Assembly (NCBI RefSeq): GCF_039548895.1
Contig: NZ_JBCLVG010000001.1
Source of the DNA: Orlajensenia stereocauli
GTDB lineage: Bacteria; Actinomycetota; Actinomycetes; Actinomycetales; Microbacteriaceae
Reading direction: 5' to 3' (one strand)
Length of the DNA stretch: 64,000 bases
Shown: piece after piece, positions 36,440 through 45,106 of the stretch
How the letters are laid out: each line of letters starts with the position of its first letter
Numbering within the stretch: position 1 is the first letter of the stretch
Notes under the pieces: model-generated
The model's database searches: none
Seen by the model: only the letters and a program-made list of their open reading frames with translations
Told to the model about the DNA's origin: nothing
Made by a program: the position numbers and the translations under genes

Positions 36440-36805
36440 ATGGCCGAACCGAGCATCTTCACCCGCATCATCGCGCGCGAGATCCCCGCGACGATCGTGC
36501 TGGAGACCGACCGGGTGATCGCCTTCAACGACATCGCCCCGCAGGCTCCTGTGCACTTCATCGTCACGCCGAAGACCGAGCAGTACCGCGACGTCGTCGA
36601 ACTCGCCGCCGGCGACCCCGGGCTGCTCGCAGAACTCGTGGCGACGGCACGCCGGTTGGCCGACGAGCACGCCAACGGCGACTTCAGGCTCGTGTTCAAC
36701 ACGGGGGCGGATGCCGGTCAGACGGTGTTCCACGTCCACGCGCACGTGCTGGCCGGCTCCGGCTCAGCCGGCGGCCTCGGGGAGGGCACCGTTGGCTCCG
36801 ACTGA
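36440..36805 (+). CDS. HIT-family nucleotide-binding protein
   Basis: 121 residues with the histidine triad HVHAHV near residue 97 and N-terminal FTRIIAREIPATIV typical of the HINT branch. Such enzymes hydrolyse nucleoside phosphoramidates and adenylylated compounds. The gene overlaps phoH by 14 bases. Confidence 0.92.
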   Translation: MAEPSIFTRIIAREIPATIVLETDRVIAFNDIAPQAPVHFIVTPKTEQYRDVVELAAGDPGLLAELVATARRLADEHANGDFRLVFNTGADAGQTVFHVHAHVLAGSGSAGGLGEGTVGSD

Positions 36806-37880
36806 CACCGACGGCGGCGGAACGCCGTTCGGGGAAGCCCACCTGCACGTCGACGGCATCGCCATGGTGCGCCTGCTCGGCCCGCAGGACCGCCTGCTCA
36901 CCACCATCGAACGGCAGTACCCCGTCGTGAACGTGCACGTGCGTGGAAACGAGATCTCACTGAGCGGACCGGCGAATGACGTCGAGGCAGTCCGCCGACT
37001 CATCGAGGAGCTGCAGCAGATGGTGCGGAACGGTCAGAACCTCAGCCCGGTCGAGGTCACCACCTCGGCCCGCATCCTCGACGCCGACGCCTCGTCAAGC
37101 CCGTCCGACCTGCTCGGGCAGGCGATCCTGCAGACCCGCGGACGCAGCATCCGTCCGAAGACCCTCGGACAGAAGCAGTACGTCGACGCCATCGACGAGA
37201 ACACGATCGTGTTCGGCATCGGCCCGGCCGGAACAGGGAAGACCTACCTCGCGATGGCCAAGGCCGTGCAGGCGCTGCAGCGCAAGGAGGTCAACCGGAT
37301 CATCCTGACGCGCCCGGCCGTCGAGGCTGGAGAGCGTCTCGGCTTCCTGCCCGGCAGCCTGACCGACAAGATCGACCCGTACCTGCGCCCGCTCTACGAC
37401 GCCCTCAACGAGATGATGGACCCCGAGCTGGTTCCCAAGCTGCTGGCCGCGGGCACCGTCGAGGTCGCCCCTCTCGCGTACATGCGCGGACGGACGCTGA
37501 ACGACTCCTTCGTCATCCTCGACGAGGCGCAGAACACCACGCCCGAGCAGATGAAGATGTTCCTCACCCGCCTCGGCTTCGGCTCGAAGATGGTCGTCAC
37601 CGGCGACATCACCCAGGTCGACCTCCCCGCAGGATCGTCGGGCCTGCGCATCGTCACCCGCATCCTCGACGACATCGACGAGATCCACTTCGCCCGCCTC
37701 ACCAGCGACGACGTCGTGCGTCACACCCTGGTCGGCCGCATCGTCGACGCATACAGCGAGTTCGACGAGAAGAAGCAGGCGCAGCGCTTCGAGCGCGAGC
37801 AGGCTGCCGAGTTCGCGAACCGGGCCGAACGCCGCGGCTCAGCCCCCAGAGACCACAAGCCGCCGCGCGCGAGCCGCTAG
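36792..37880 (+). CDS. phoH: PhoH-like ATPase
   Basis: About 362 residues. A short KH-like N-terminal domain precedes the PhoH NTPase core with Walker A GIGPAGTGKTYLA and Walker B SFVILDEAQNTTPEQ. PhoH proteins are RNA-linked ATPases, often beside ybeY. The best start is a TTG at 36792, preceded by GGGGAGGG at the end of the HIT gene; an earlier ATG at 36711 only reads the HIT gene in another frame. It ends 21 bases before ybeY. Confidence 0.93.
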   Translation: MAPTDTDGGGTPFGEAHLHVDGIAMVRLLGPQDRLLTTIERQYPVVNVHVRGNEISLSGPANDVEAVRRLIEELQQMVRNGQNLSPVEVTTSARILDADASSSPSDLLGQAILQTRGRSIRPKTLGQKQYVDAIDENTIVFGIGPAGTGKTYLAMAKAVQALQRKEVNRIILTRPAVEAGERLGFLPGSLTDKIDPYLRPLYDALNEMMDPELVPKLLAAGTVEVAPLAYMRGRTLNDSFVILDEAQNTTPEQMKMFLTRLGFGSKMVVTGDITQVDLPAGSSGLRIVTRILDDIDEIHFARLTSDDVVRHTLVGRIVDAYSEFDEKKQAQRFEREQAAEFANRAERRGSAPRDHKPPRASR

Positions 37881-37901
37881 AACGAGACGAGTGAGAACAC
37901 C

Positions 37902-38363
37902 GTGAGCATCGAGATCAACAACGAGTCGGCGATCCAGGTCGACGAGGTCGCCCTCCAGCGGCTCGCCGTCTACGCCCTCGATGCGCTGCACGTGCACGCC
38001 GATGCCGACCTCGCCATCGTGCTCGTCGACGAGGGTGCCATGGAGCAGCTGCACGTGCAGTGGATGGACGAGCCCGGACCCACCGACGTGCTCAGCTTCC
38101 CGATGGACGAGCTGCGGCCGGGCACCGAGGAGAACCCGGCACCCGCCGGCCTGCTCGGCGACATCGTGCTCTGCCCGCAGGTCGCCCAGTCGCAGGCCGA
38201 GACGGCCGGGCACGGGCTCACAGACGAACTGCAGCTGCTCACCACGCACGGCATCCTGCACCTCCTGGGCTTCGATCACGCGGAGCCCGACGAGGAGAAG
38301 GAGATGTTCGGCGTGCAGCGCGACATCCTCGTCGGCTTCGCCCTGCAGGAGCGCCGCGGCTGA
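37902..38363 (+). CDS. ybeY: Endoribonuclease YbeY, rRNA maturation factor
   Basis: 153 residues with the zinc motif HGILHLLGFDH near the C-terminus and TDVLSFPMDE in the middle, both diagnostic of YbeY. It acts in 16S rRNA 3' maturation and ribosome quality control. It starts with GTG and lies between phoH and the CBS-domain gene, the usual order. Confidence 0.95.
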   Translation: MSIEINNESAIQVDEVALQRLAVYALDALHVHADADLAIVLVDEGAMEQLHVQWMDEPGPTDVLSFPMDELRPGTEENPAPAGLLGDIVLCPQVAQSQAETAGHGLTDELQLLTTHGILHLLGFDHAEPDEEKEMFGVQRDILVGFALQERRG

Positions 38364-38367
38364 TCGC

Positions 38368-39687
38368 ATGATCTGGTTCTTCATCATCGCCGCGTTCGCC
38401 CTCGTGGCGTTCGGCGGCCTCATGGCCGCTGTCGACTCCGCTCTGTCGTCGCTGTCCCGTGCCGACGTCGCCGAGCTCGCCGAGGGCTCGCGATCCGAGC
38501 GGTCGTTGCGCGCCATCGCCGAGGACACCGGCGCCCACGTGAACGCTGTCAACTTCGTGCGCATCGTGTCCGAGACCACGGCCGCCGTGCTCGTGACCCT
38601 GGCGTTCGCGTTCACCATCGAGAACGTCTGGCTCGCCCTGCTGCTGTCGGCACTCATCATGACGGCCATCTCCTTCGTGCTCGTCGGCTCCAGCCCGCGC
38701 AGTGTGGGACGCGCCAACGCGAAGACGGTGCTGCGTCTGTCGGCGCCCGTGGTTCACCTTGTCCGCGTCGTTCTCGGCCCCGTCGCCAGCGCTCTCGTCG
38801 CCCTGGGTAACCGCGTCACTCCCGGGCGGGCGAGACTCGTCACGTTCTCCTCGGAACAGCAGCTGCTCAGCATGGTCGACGAGGCCACCGAGCTCGACGT
38901 CCTCGAGGAGGACGACCGCGAGCTCATCCACTCGATCTTCGCTTTCGGCGACACCGTCATCCGCGAGGTGATGATCCCGCGCACAGACATGGTGACCATA
39001 GACGGCACGGCCGACCTCAGCACGGGCATGGGGCTCTTCCTCAGCACCGGTGTCTCCCGCATCCCGGTGATGGCCGATGACGTCGACGACATCGTCGGCA
39101 TCCTCTACCTGCGCGACGTGGCCAAGTTGAGCCACGAGCGCCCGATCGACGCCGAGGGCATCAGCGTGGCTGAACTCGCCCGGCCCGCGCTTTTCGTGCC
39201 CGAGTCGAAGAAGGCCGACGACACGCTGCGCCAGATGCAGACCGAGTCGAATCACCTCGCCATGGTGGTCGACGAGTACGGCGGCATCGCCGGTCTCGTC
39301 ACCCTGGAGGACCTCATCGAGGAGCTCGTGGGCGACATCTCCGACGAGTACGACCGCGAGGTCGTCGAGATCGAGGACCTGGGCGACGAGCGCTACCGTG
39401 TTGCAGCGCGCCTCCCCGTCGACGAGCTCGGCGACATATTCGGCCTCGAACTCGACGACGACGACGTCGACTCCGTCGGGGGCCTGCTGGCCAAGGCGTT
39501 GGGCCGTCTGCCGGTTCCCGGGTCGGTGGCATCCGTCAGCGGACTCGTTCTCACGGCCGACCGCAGCGAGGGTCGGCGCAAGCGCATCAGTACAGTGATC
39601 GTTGAGCGCGATCAGGCGCTCATCGAAGTCCAGGCGTCGTTCGCTCCGGATGCCGCAGAGCAAGGAGTACGCCATGACCGAGAATGA
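38368..39687 (+). CDS. Hemolysin C/CorC-like CBS-domain membrane protein
   Basis: About 439 residues: an N-terminal CNNM/DUF21 membrane domain (four segments), a pair of CBS domains (IREVMIPRTDMVTIDG ... LAMVVDEYGGIAGLVTLEDLIEELVGDI) and a C-terminal CorC_HlyC domain. Relatives are linked to magnesium or cobalt efflux. The ATG at 38368 follows ybeY by four bases. Its last 14 bases overlap era, and the era Shine-Dalgarno lies inside it. Confidence 0.92.
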   Translation: MIWFFIIAAFALVAFGGLMAAVDSALSSLSRADVAELAEGSRSERSLRAIAEDTGAHVNAVNFVRIVSETTAAVLVTLAFAFTIENVWLALLLSALIMTAISFVLVGSSPRSVGRANAKTVLRLSAPVVHLVRVVLGPVASALVALGNRVTPGRARLVTFSSEQQLLSMVDEATELDVLEEDDRELIHSIFAFGDTVIREVMIPRTDMVTIDGTADLSTGMGLFLSTGVSRIPVMADDVDDIVGILYLRDVAKLSHERPIDAEGISVAELARPALFVPESKKADDTLRQMQTESNHLAMVVDEYGGIAGLVTLEDLIEELVGDISDEYDREVVEIEDLGDERYRVAARLPVDELGDIFGLELDDDDVDSVGGLLAKALGRLPVPGSVASVSGLVLTADRSEGRRKRISTVIVERDQALIEVQASFAPDAAEQGVRHDRE

Positions 39688-40573
39688 CTACCGCGCGGGA
39701 TTCGTCTCGTTCGTCGGGCGCCCCAACGTGGGCAAGTCGACGCTGACGAATGCGCTGGTCGGCCAGAAGGTCGCCATCACCAGCTCGAAGCCGCAGACCA
39801 CTCGCCGTGCCATTCGGGGTATCGTGCATCGCCCGAACGGCCAGTTGATCCTCGTCGACACCCCGGGCATCCACCGTCCGCGAACCCTGCTCGGGGAGCG
39901 CCTCAACAGCCTGGTCACCTCGACCCTCGGCGACGTCGACGTGATCGGCATGTGCTTCCCGGCGGACGAGCCCATCGGTCCCGGTGACAAGTTCATCAAC
40001 GAGCAGCTCGACAGCTTTCCCCGCGCCAAGAAGGTCGCCATCGTCACCAAGGTCGACGTGGCCTCGAAGCAGAAGGTGGCGGCCCAGCTTCTCAAGGTCA
40101 GCGAGCTGCGCGAGTGGGATTCCGTCATCCCGCTCTCCGCCGTGAGCGGCGAGCAGCTCGACATCCTCACGGCCGAACTCCTGAAGCTGCTGCCTCTCTC
40201 GGAGCAGCCGCTCTATCCGGAGGAGGCCGTCACCGACGAAGGCCTCGAGGACCGCGTGGCCGAGTTCATCCGCGAGGCGGCCCTCGAAGGCGTCAGCGAC
40301 GAACTGCCGCACTCGATCGCCGTCACCATCGACGACATCGTGCAGCGGGAGGACAAGGACCTCGTCGAGATCTACGCCAACCTCTTCGTCGAACGCGACA
40401 GCCAGAAGGGCATCATCATCGGCAAGGGTGGTTCGAGGCTCGCGGATGTCGGGACTCGGGCGCGCGCCCAGATCGAACCCCTCGTCGGTTCCAAGGTGTT
40501 CCTGTCGCTCCGCGTCAAGGTGGCCAAGGAGTGGCAGCGCGACCCGAAGCAGCTCGGCAAGCTCGGCTTCTGA
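39674..40573 (+). CDS. era: GTPase Era
   Basis: 299 residues. GTPase motifs are GRPNVGKST, DTPGIHRPR and TKVD, and the C-terminal KH domain has GIIIGKGGSRLADVG. Era binds the 3' end of 16S rRNA during 30S assembly. AAGGAG (39662-39667) fixes the ATG at 39674. Its TGA overlaps the next gene's ATG (TGATG). Confidence 0.96.
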   Translation: MTENDYRAGFVSFVGRPNVGKSTLTNALVGQKVAITSSKPQTTRRAIRGIVHRPNGQLILVDTPGIHRPRTLLGERLNSLVTSTLGDVDVIGMCFPADEPIGPGDKFINEQLDSFPRAKKVAIVTKVDVASKQKVAAQLLKVSELREWDSVIPLSAVSGEQLDILTAELLKLLPLSEQPLYPEEAVTDEGLEDRVAEFIREAALEGVSDELPHSIAVTIDDIVQREDKDLVEIYANLFVERDSQKGIIIGKGGSRLADVGTRARAQIEPLVGSKVFLSLRVKVAKEWQRDPKQLGKLGF

Positions 40574-41835
40574 TGACGAGCCCCGACCCGGTGCCGGTCC
40601 TCCCGGGCCGAACCCCCGGGGACGGGCTGATCCGCAGGCTGCCCGGCCGCAGCCTCGCCTTCGATCTGAGCGCGGCGGTGATCCTGTTCCTGCCCGCCTT
40701 CACCGTGCACAACGCGCAGGGTGTCGCCTCCACCGTGGCGCTCGTCGTACTCTGTCTGGCGCTGGCCATCCGACGCGTGTCGCCCGGGCTCGCTCTCGCC
40801 GTCGCATGGCTGGGTGCCATCGTGCAGCTCGCGACCGTCAGCGACCCCGGTGCCGGTGACATCGCCATTCTCGGCGTGCTGTATGCGACGGCGGCCTACG
40901 GAAGCAGGTTGGTGCGCTGGCTCGGTCTCGCCTCGGCCGTGCTCGGTGCCGTGGTGGCCACGGTGTACCTCGTGTTCCTCCAGCCGCAGTGGCGTGCCGA
41001 CCCCACGATCGTCGAGCCGACGGTTGACGGTTCCCGGGCGTTCATCCTCGTGCTCTTCCTCGGCGTCTCAGCGCTCGCGCTGCTGGGCCTGTCGTGGACC
41101 CTCGGCACCCTCGTGCGCACGACGCGTGCGTCACGGGCGGCCAGGGTCGAGGCGCGCATCGCAGACGAGCGCTCCCGTTACGAGGTCGCCGTCGAGCAGG
41201 AGCGCACCCGCATCGCGCGCGACATGCACGACGTCGTGGCCCACTCGCTCGCCGTCGTCATCGCCCAGGCCGACGGCGCGCGCTATGCGGCATCCGTCGG
41301 CCCCGAGTCCCGAGACCTGCAATCAGCCGCCCTCGCGACCATCGCCGGCACCGCGCGCACGGCCCTCGGCGATGTGCGCCTGCTCCTGGCCGAGCTGCGC
41401 CATGACGGCTCGGACTCCCCGCAGCCGAGGCTCGACGACATCGACGCGCTCGTCGAGCAACTGCGTGCGACGGGCATGACGATCGAGGTGGTTCCCTCGG
41501 GCGAGCCCCGCGCGCTCGGCGCCGGACACGAGATCGCGGCCTACCGCATCGTGCAGGAGGCCCTCACGAACGCCCTGCGCCACGGCGAGCCCGACACCCC
41601 GGTGAGGCTCGACCTCGCCTGGCGCGACGATGCTCTGAGCATCCGAGTGCAGAACGTGGTGCGAGCGGATGCCGCCCTGCAGGCCGGCGCCTCCTTCGGG
41701 CACGGGCTGCCCGGCATGCAGGAGCGCGCGGCACTTGCGGGCGGCACGCTATCGGCCGGTCGCAGCGAGACCGACCCCAGCCGCTTCCTCGTCGAGGCGA
41801 GCATCCCGGTGCCGGCACGAGAGGTGGCGTCGTGA
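40573..41835 (+). CDS. Sensor histidine kinase (HisKA_3 type)
   Basis: About 420 residues. Roughly five membrane segments (residues 25-185) precede HisKA_3, with the phospho-His in RIARDMHDVVAHSLAVVIAQADGARYAA, and a HATPase domain (EALTNALRHGEPDTP, GHGLPGMQERAAL). There is no extracellular sensor of note, so it may sense within the membrane. The ATG overlaps the era stop, and its own stop overlaps the response regulator (GTGA). An ABC exporter follows, as in envelope-stress systems. Confidence 0.93.
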   Translation: MTSPDPVPVLPGRTPGDGLIRRLPGRSLAFDLSAAVILFLPAFTVHNAQGVASTVALVVLCLALAIRRVSPGLALAVAWLGAIVQLATVSDPGAGDIAILGVLYATAAYGSRLVRWLGLASAVLGAVVATVYLVFLQPQWRADPTIVEPTVDGSRAFILVLFLGVSALALLGLSWTLGTLVRTTRASRAARVEARIADERSRYEVAVEQERTRIARDMHDVVAHSLAVVIAQADGARYAASVGPESRDLQSAALATIAGTARTALGDVRLLLAELRHDGSDSPQPRLDDIDALVEQLRATGMTIEVVPSGEPRALGAGHEIAAYRIVQEALTNALRHGEPDTPVRLDLAWRDDALSIRVQNVVRADAALQAGASFGHGLPGMQERAALAGGTLSAGRSETDPSRFLVEASIPVPAREVAS

Positions 41836-42500
41836 CCGCTCGAATCCGCGTGGCCCTGGTCGATGACCAGGCCCTCTTCCGCGCCGGCATCCGCATGCTC
41901 ATCTCATCGCAGCCCGACCTCGAGTTCGTGGGCGAGGCGGCGAACGGACGCGAGGCGATCCTTCTCGCGGTCTCGGCTCGACCCGACGTCATGCTCATGG
42001 ACATCCGCATGCCCGAGCTCGACGGCATCCAGGCGACTGCGGAGATCGTTCAGGCGGCCGCGGATGCCGCCGGATCCGGCCCGCGCATCATCGTGCTCAC
42101 GACCTTCGACCTCGACGAGAGCGCTGCTCGCGCCATCAGAGCCGGTGCCAGCGGCTTCGTCCTCAAGGACGCCGATCCCGAGTTCCTCCTCGCGGCCATC
42201 CGCACGGTGCACGCGGGCAACGCCGTGATCGCGGCCTCCGCCACCAGACGGTTGTTCGAGGAGTTCCGTGCGGCTCCGGATGCCGTTCCCCAGCCGATGG
42301 CGTTCGCCGAGCTCACCCCGCGCGAGCGGGAGATCTTCCTCCTCGCGGCGAGGGGACTGAGCAACGCCGAGATCGCCGCGGCGGAGTTCCTCAGCGAGGC
42401 TACGGTGAAGACCCACGTCTCGCGCATCCTCACGAAGCTTTCGCTCCGCGACAGGGTGCAGCTGGTCGTCTACGCCTACGAGAACGCCCTGGTCGACTGA
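41832..42500 (+). CDS. LuxR/NarL-family response regulator
   Basis: 222 residues: receiver domain with phospho-Asp in DVMLMDIRMPELDG and Lys in FVLKDADPE, then a LuxR-type helix-turn-helix (FAELTPREREIFLLAARGLSNAEIAAAEFLSEATVKTHVSRILTKL). Translationally coupled to the kinase. Its likely target is the ABC exporter operon 147 bases downstream; a short dyad, ACATC-N8-GATGT (42571-42588), is a possible binding site. Confidence 0.94.
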   Translation: MTARIRVALVDDQALFRAGIRMLISSQPDLEFVGEAANGREAILLAVSARPDVMLMDIRMPELDGIQATAEIVQAAADAAGSGPRIIVLTTFDLDESAARAIRAGASGFVLKDADPEFLLAAIRTVHAGNAVIAASATRRLFEEFRAAPDAVPQPMAFAELTPREREIFLLAARGLSNAEIAAAEFLSEATVKTHVSRILTKLSLRDRVQLVVYAYENALVD

Positions 42501-42518
42501 GGCCCCACTCCTGCACCC

Positions 42519-42556
42519 GCTCGCTGAGGACCGGACGAAGTCCGCGTTCGAAGCGC
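42519..42556. repeat. Dispersed palindromic repeat, single half (copy D)
   Basis: CGCTCGCTGAGGACCGGACG continuing to CGTTCGAAGCGC matches the reverse half of the other copies. The opposite half is missing here, between two genes read in the same direction. Confidence 0.65.
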
Positions 42557-42634
42557 ACCCGACCCGACGAACATCATCCTTCCGATGTACACCGGATGCT
42601 CCCTGCGCCTGATTCGCCGCCCTCTCCGCGTCCG

Positions 42635-42640
42635 TAGCGT
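42635..42640 (+). promoter_or_regulatory. Candidate -10 box (TAGCGT) for the ABC exporter operon
   Basis: TAGCGT ends seven bases before the ATG at 42648. A GGAG also lies in the gap, so the transcript could be leaderless or start further upstream. Confidence 0.35.
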
Positions 42641-42647
42641 CGGAGAC

Positions 42648-43409
42648 ATGCAGATCCAGACCTCAGACCTCGGGCTCGTCGCCCGCGTCGCACGCCTCAG
42701 CAAGTCCTTCGGCTCGGGAGCCGGCACAGTCACAGCCCTCGACGACGTGTCCATCGGCATCCGTCGCGGAGAGTTCACCGCCATCATGGGCCCCAGCGGG
42801 TCGGGCAAGTCGACCCTCATGCACCTCATGGCCGGCCTCGACTCGCCGACCTCCGGCGAGGTGTGGCTCGGCGACACCGAGATCTCGCAGCTCGGCGACA
42901 GCCAGCTCACCCTGCTGCGCCGTCGCCGGGTCGGTTTCGTCTTCCAGTCGTTCAACCTCGTGCCGACTCTCGACGTGCGGGCCAACGTCATGCTGCCATT
43001 CGAACTCGACGGGCGCCGCCCGACGGCAGACGAGAAGGAGTGGATCGAGCGGCTCTACGAGTCGCTGGGACTGCAGTCGCGTCTCACCCACCGTCCGCAC
43101 GAGCTGTCAGGGGGCCAGCAGCAGCGCGTTGCCATCGCGCGTGCCCTCGCCACGAGGCCCGACCTGGTCTTCGCCGACGAGCCGACGGGCAGCCTCGACT
43201 CCCGCACCGGCCGTGAGGTGCTCACCCTCCTCGCCACGGCCGCCCGCGAGTACGGCCAGAGCATCGCGATGGTCACCCACGATCCTCTGGCCGCCAGTCA
43301 CGCCGACCGCATCCTGTTCCTCGCGGACGGCCGCGTCGTCGATGACCGCCCCGGCGCCTCGGCCGAGGAGATCTCGCGCATCATGCTCGGGATGGAGGCA
43401 GCGGCATGA
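42648..43409 (+). CDS. MacB/LolD-type ABC exporter ATPase
   Basis: About 253 residues with Walker A GPSGSGKST, signature LSGGQQQR and Walker B LVFADEPTGSLDSRTG, typical of the MacB/LolD/BceA branch. The ATG at 42648 follows GGAG and gives a normal N-terminus; an upstream in-frame ATG at 42585 is less likely. It works with the FtsX-like permease encoded next (ATGA overlap). Such pairs export or release antimicrobial peptides or lipoproteins; the substrate here is unknown. Confidence 0.93.
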   Translation: MQIQTSDLGLVARVARLSKSFGSGAGTVTALDDVSIGIRRGEFTAIMGPSGSGKSTLMHLMAGLDSPTSGEVWLGDTEISQLGDSQLTLLRRRRVGFVFQSFNLVPTLDVRANVMLPFELDGRRPTADEKEWIERLYESLGLQSRLTHRPHELSGGQQQRVAIARALATRPDLVFADEPTGSLDSRTGREVLTLLATAAREYGQSIAMVTHDPLAASHADRILFLADGRVVDDRPGASAEEISRIMLGMEAAA

Positions 43410-44818
43410 GTGCCAACGCCGCCCGCCTGACCGGTCGCCCGCGCGACCACGTCTCCAGCATCGTCGTCGCATCGTTGAGCGCCACCTTCGGTGTCGTCCT
43501 CCTCGAGGCGACCGGGCTCATCACCACTGTCGTCGACTCCTCGGGCATGACCGAGGGATCGACCACTGTGCGCGCCATCCTCACCGTCGTCACGTCGGTC
43601 TTCACCCTGATCGCGGTCTACGTCGGCGCCATCGTCACAGCGAACACCTTCTCGACGATCATCGCCGGCCGCGTGCGCGAGATCGCGCTGCTCCGCCTCA
43701 TCGGCGCGCAGGCGAAGACGGTGCGACGCAGTGTCGCGACAGAGGGCCTCATCGTCGGCCTGCTCGGCTCCGTGCTCGGCCTCGCCCTCGGGGTCCTGAT
43801 CGCAGTGGTCACCGTCGTGATCGGCATGGCACAGGGCTGGCTCCCCGAGTTGGAGTACTTCTTCCTCGACCCGGTGATTCTGCTGCCCGTCGGTGTCGTC
43901 GCCATGACCACGTGGGCGGCCGCCTGGGTCGGCTCCCGCAAGGTGACAGCGGTGACCCCGCTGGCCGCCACCGGTGCCTCCGTCGAGGCCACCCGCGAGG
44001 AGGCCGTGAGGCGAACCGGCCGCAATGTCGCCGCGATCGTCCTGTTCGTCATCGGCCTCGGCCTGGTGGCACTGGGAGTGATCGTCGGCCTCGTCTCGGT
44101 CTTCGGCCTGATCATCGCGTTCTTCGGGGGAGTGTTCTCCTTCACGGGCATCATCGTCGGCGCGCACATCATCATGCCGCCGGTCCTGACCCTGGTCGGG
44201 CGGATGCTGGGGTCGCGTCCTCCAGCGCGACTCGCGGCCGAGAACGCCGTGCGCTTCCCCGACCGTTCCTCGCGCGCCACCATCGGTCTCGTGATCGGCG
44301 TGACACTGGTCACGATGTTCGCCGTAGCCATGCAGAGCTATCGCGACATGATCGTCACCCAGTTCGCCGACGACCCGATGGCCCTGGCAGCGATCGACCA
44401 GACCCTCACCGTCACGACCGCGATCTTCACAGGCCTGGTCGGTTTCTCGGCCGTCATCGCAGCCATCGGCATGATCAACAACCTCTCGCTCAGCGTGCTT
44501 CAGCGGACCCGCGAACTCGGCCTCCTGCGTGCCCTCGGCTTCACAGGTCGTCAGGTGCGCTCGATGATCGTCGCCGAGAGCGCTCAGATGACCGTCGCAG
44601 CCATCGGCCTCGGTGTTGTGCTCGGCGTCTTCTACGGCTGGGCCGCGGCTCAGTCGATGCTGGGCTCGATCGTCCACGGCATCGCCGCGCCGTCGCTCCC
44701 ATGGGCGATCATCGGCATCACCGTGCTCGCGGGCATCGTGCTCACGCTGGCGGCATCCGTCGCCCCGGCCCGTCGGGCCACCACGGTCTCGCCCGTCGTC
44801 GCCCTGGCGGTCGACTGA
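43406..44818 (+). CDS. FtsX-like ABC exporter permease
   Basis: 470 residues with two FtsX-type membrane modules: the first around VYVGAIVTANTFSTIIAGRVREIALLRLIGAQAKTVRR, the second around AIGMINNLSLSVLQRTRELGLLRALGFTGRQVRSM. This EIALLR/ELGLLR signature is diagnostic. No large extracellular loop like that of BceB is present. It is the membrane partner of the ATPase encoded before it. Confidence 0.92.
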   Translation: MSANAARLTGRPRDHVSSIVVASLSATFGVVLLEATGLITTVVDSSGMTEGSTTVRAILTVVTSVFTLIAVYVGAIVTANTFSTIIAGRVREIALLRLIGAQAKTVRRSVATEGLIVGLLGSVLGLALGVLIAVVTVVIGMAQGWLPELEYFFLDPVILLPVGVVAMTTWAAAWVGSRKVTAVTPLAATGASVEATREEAVRRTGRNVAAIVLFVIGLGLVALGVIVGLVSVFGLIIAFFGGVFSFTGIIVGAHIIMPPVLTLVGRMLGSRPPARLAAENAVRFPDRSSRATIGLVIGVTLVTMFAVAMQSYRDMIVTQFADDPMALAAIDQTLTVTTAIFTGLVGFSAVIAAIGMINNLSLSVLQRTRELGLLRALGFTGRQVRSMIVAESAQMTVAAIGLGVVLGVFYGWAAAQSMLGSIVHGIAAPSLPWAIIGITVLAGIVLTLAASVAPARRATTVSPVVALAVD

Positions 44819-44859
44819 GGCGAATGAGCTCGACCGTTGGGGGGCCACCGGTCGGGACG

Positions 44860-44889
44860 GGCAGGGGCGGCGCTGAAGCCGCCCCTGCC
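44860..44889 (+). terminator. Hairpin terminator after the ABC exporter
   Basis: GGCAGGGGCGGC (44860-44871) pairs perfectly with GCCGCCCCTGCC (44878-44889) around a six-base loop, 42 bases after the permease stop. Confidence 0.85.
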
Positions 44890-44980
44890 TCACGTCGGGC
44901 TCATGCACGGCTCGAGGCGCAGCCGAGGTCACGGCAGCGTTGCGATAGCGACGAAGCATCCGTCACACAGACGACTCGGA

Positions 44981-44989
44981 TGCTAACCT
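44981..44989 (+). promoter_or_regulatory. Candidate extended -10 (TGCTAACCT) for the leuA leader
   Basis: TGC-TAACCT has an extended TG motif and ends six bases before the GTG of the leader peptide. Transcription would start at or next to that GTG, so the leader peptide would be translated from a leaderless mRNA. Confidence 0.5.
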
Positions 44990-44995
44990 GAAGAT

Positions 44996-45040
44996 GTGTT
45001 CCACGGCTTCCTTCTTCTTAGCTGCCGCGACGAGTCCTAA
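44996..45040 (+). CDS. leuA leader peptide (VFHGFLLLSCRDES)
   Basis: A 14-codon frame starts with GTG and ends with TAA. It has three consecutive CTT leucine codons (45011-45019), a codon that is rare in this GC-rich sequence. It lies 66 bases before leuA, right after a -10 box, and runs into an inverted repeat. This is the layout of a leucine-controlled attenuator: ribosome stalling at CTT CTT CTT when charged tRNA-Leu is low would change RNA folding and favour leuA expression. Confidence 0.72.
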   Translation: MFHGFLLLSCRDES

Positions 45041-45075
45041 CTCAGGCCTCCCTCGTCGCGGAGTTCGTCGTCGGC
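45025..45075 (+). promoter_or_regulatory. leuA attenuator with alternative stems
   Basis: CCGCGACGAG (45025-45034) pairs perfectly with CTCGTCGCGG (45052-45061). The left arm can instead pair with TCGTCGTCGGC (45065-45075, one bulge), so the two folds exclude each other. AACTC (45039-45043) can also pair with GAGTT (45061-45065). No U-tract follows, so control may act by Rho, a pseudoknot or ribosome access rather than by an intrinsic terminator. Confidence 0.55.
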
Positions 45076-45106
45076 TGACACCCATCGCGAAGAGATCGAG
45101 AAGACC

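Noticed and set aside
36711..36791. Earlier ATG start for PhoH
   Set aside because: The added residues only translate the HIT gene in another frame; the TTG at 36792 has a strong ribosome site just upstream.
42571..42588. ACATC-N8-GATGT as a confirmed response regulator site
   Set aside because: Five-base arms are too short to be convincing without other copies; mentioned only as a possibility under the regulator.
44994..45106. ATG at 44994 as start of a longer leader frame (MCSTASFFLAAATS...)
   Set aside because: It lies two bases before the GTG of the leader peptide but in another frame with no leucine run and no clear end before leuA. The GTG frame matches the -10 spacing and has the three CTT codons.
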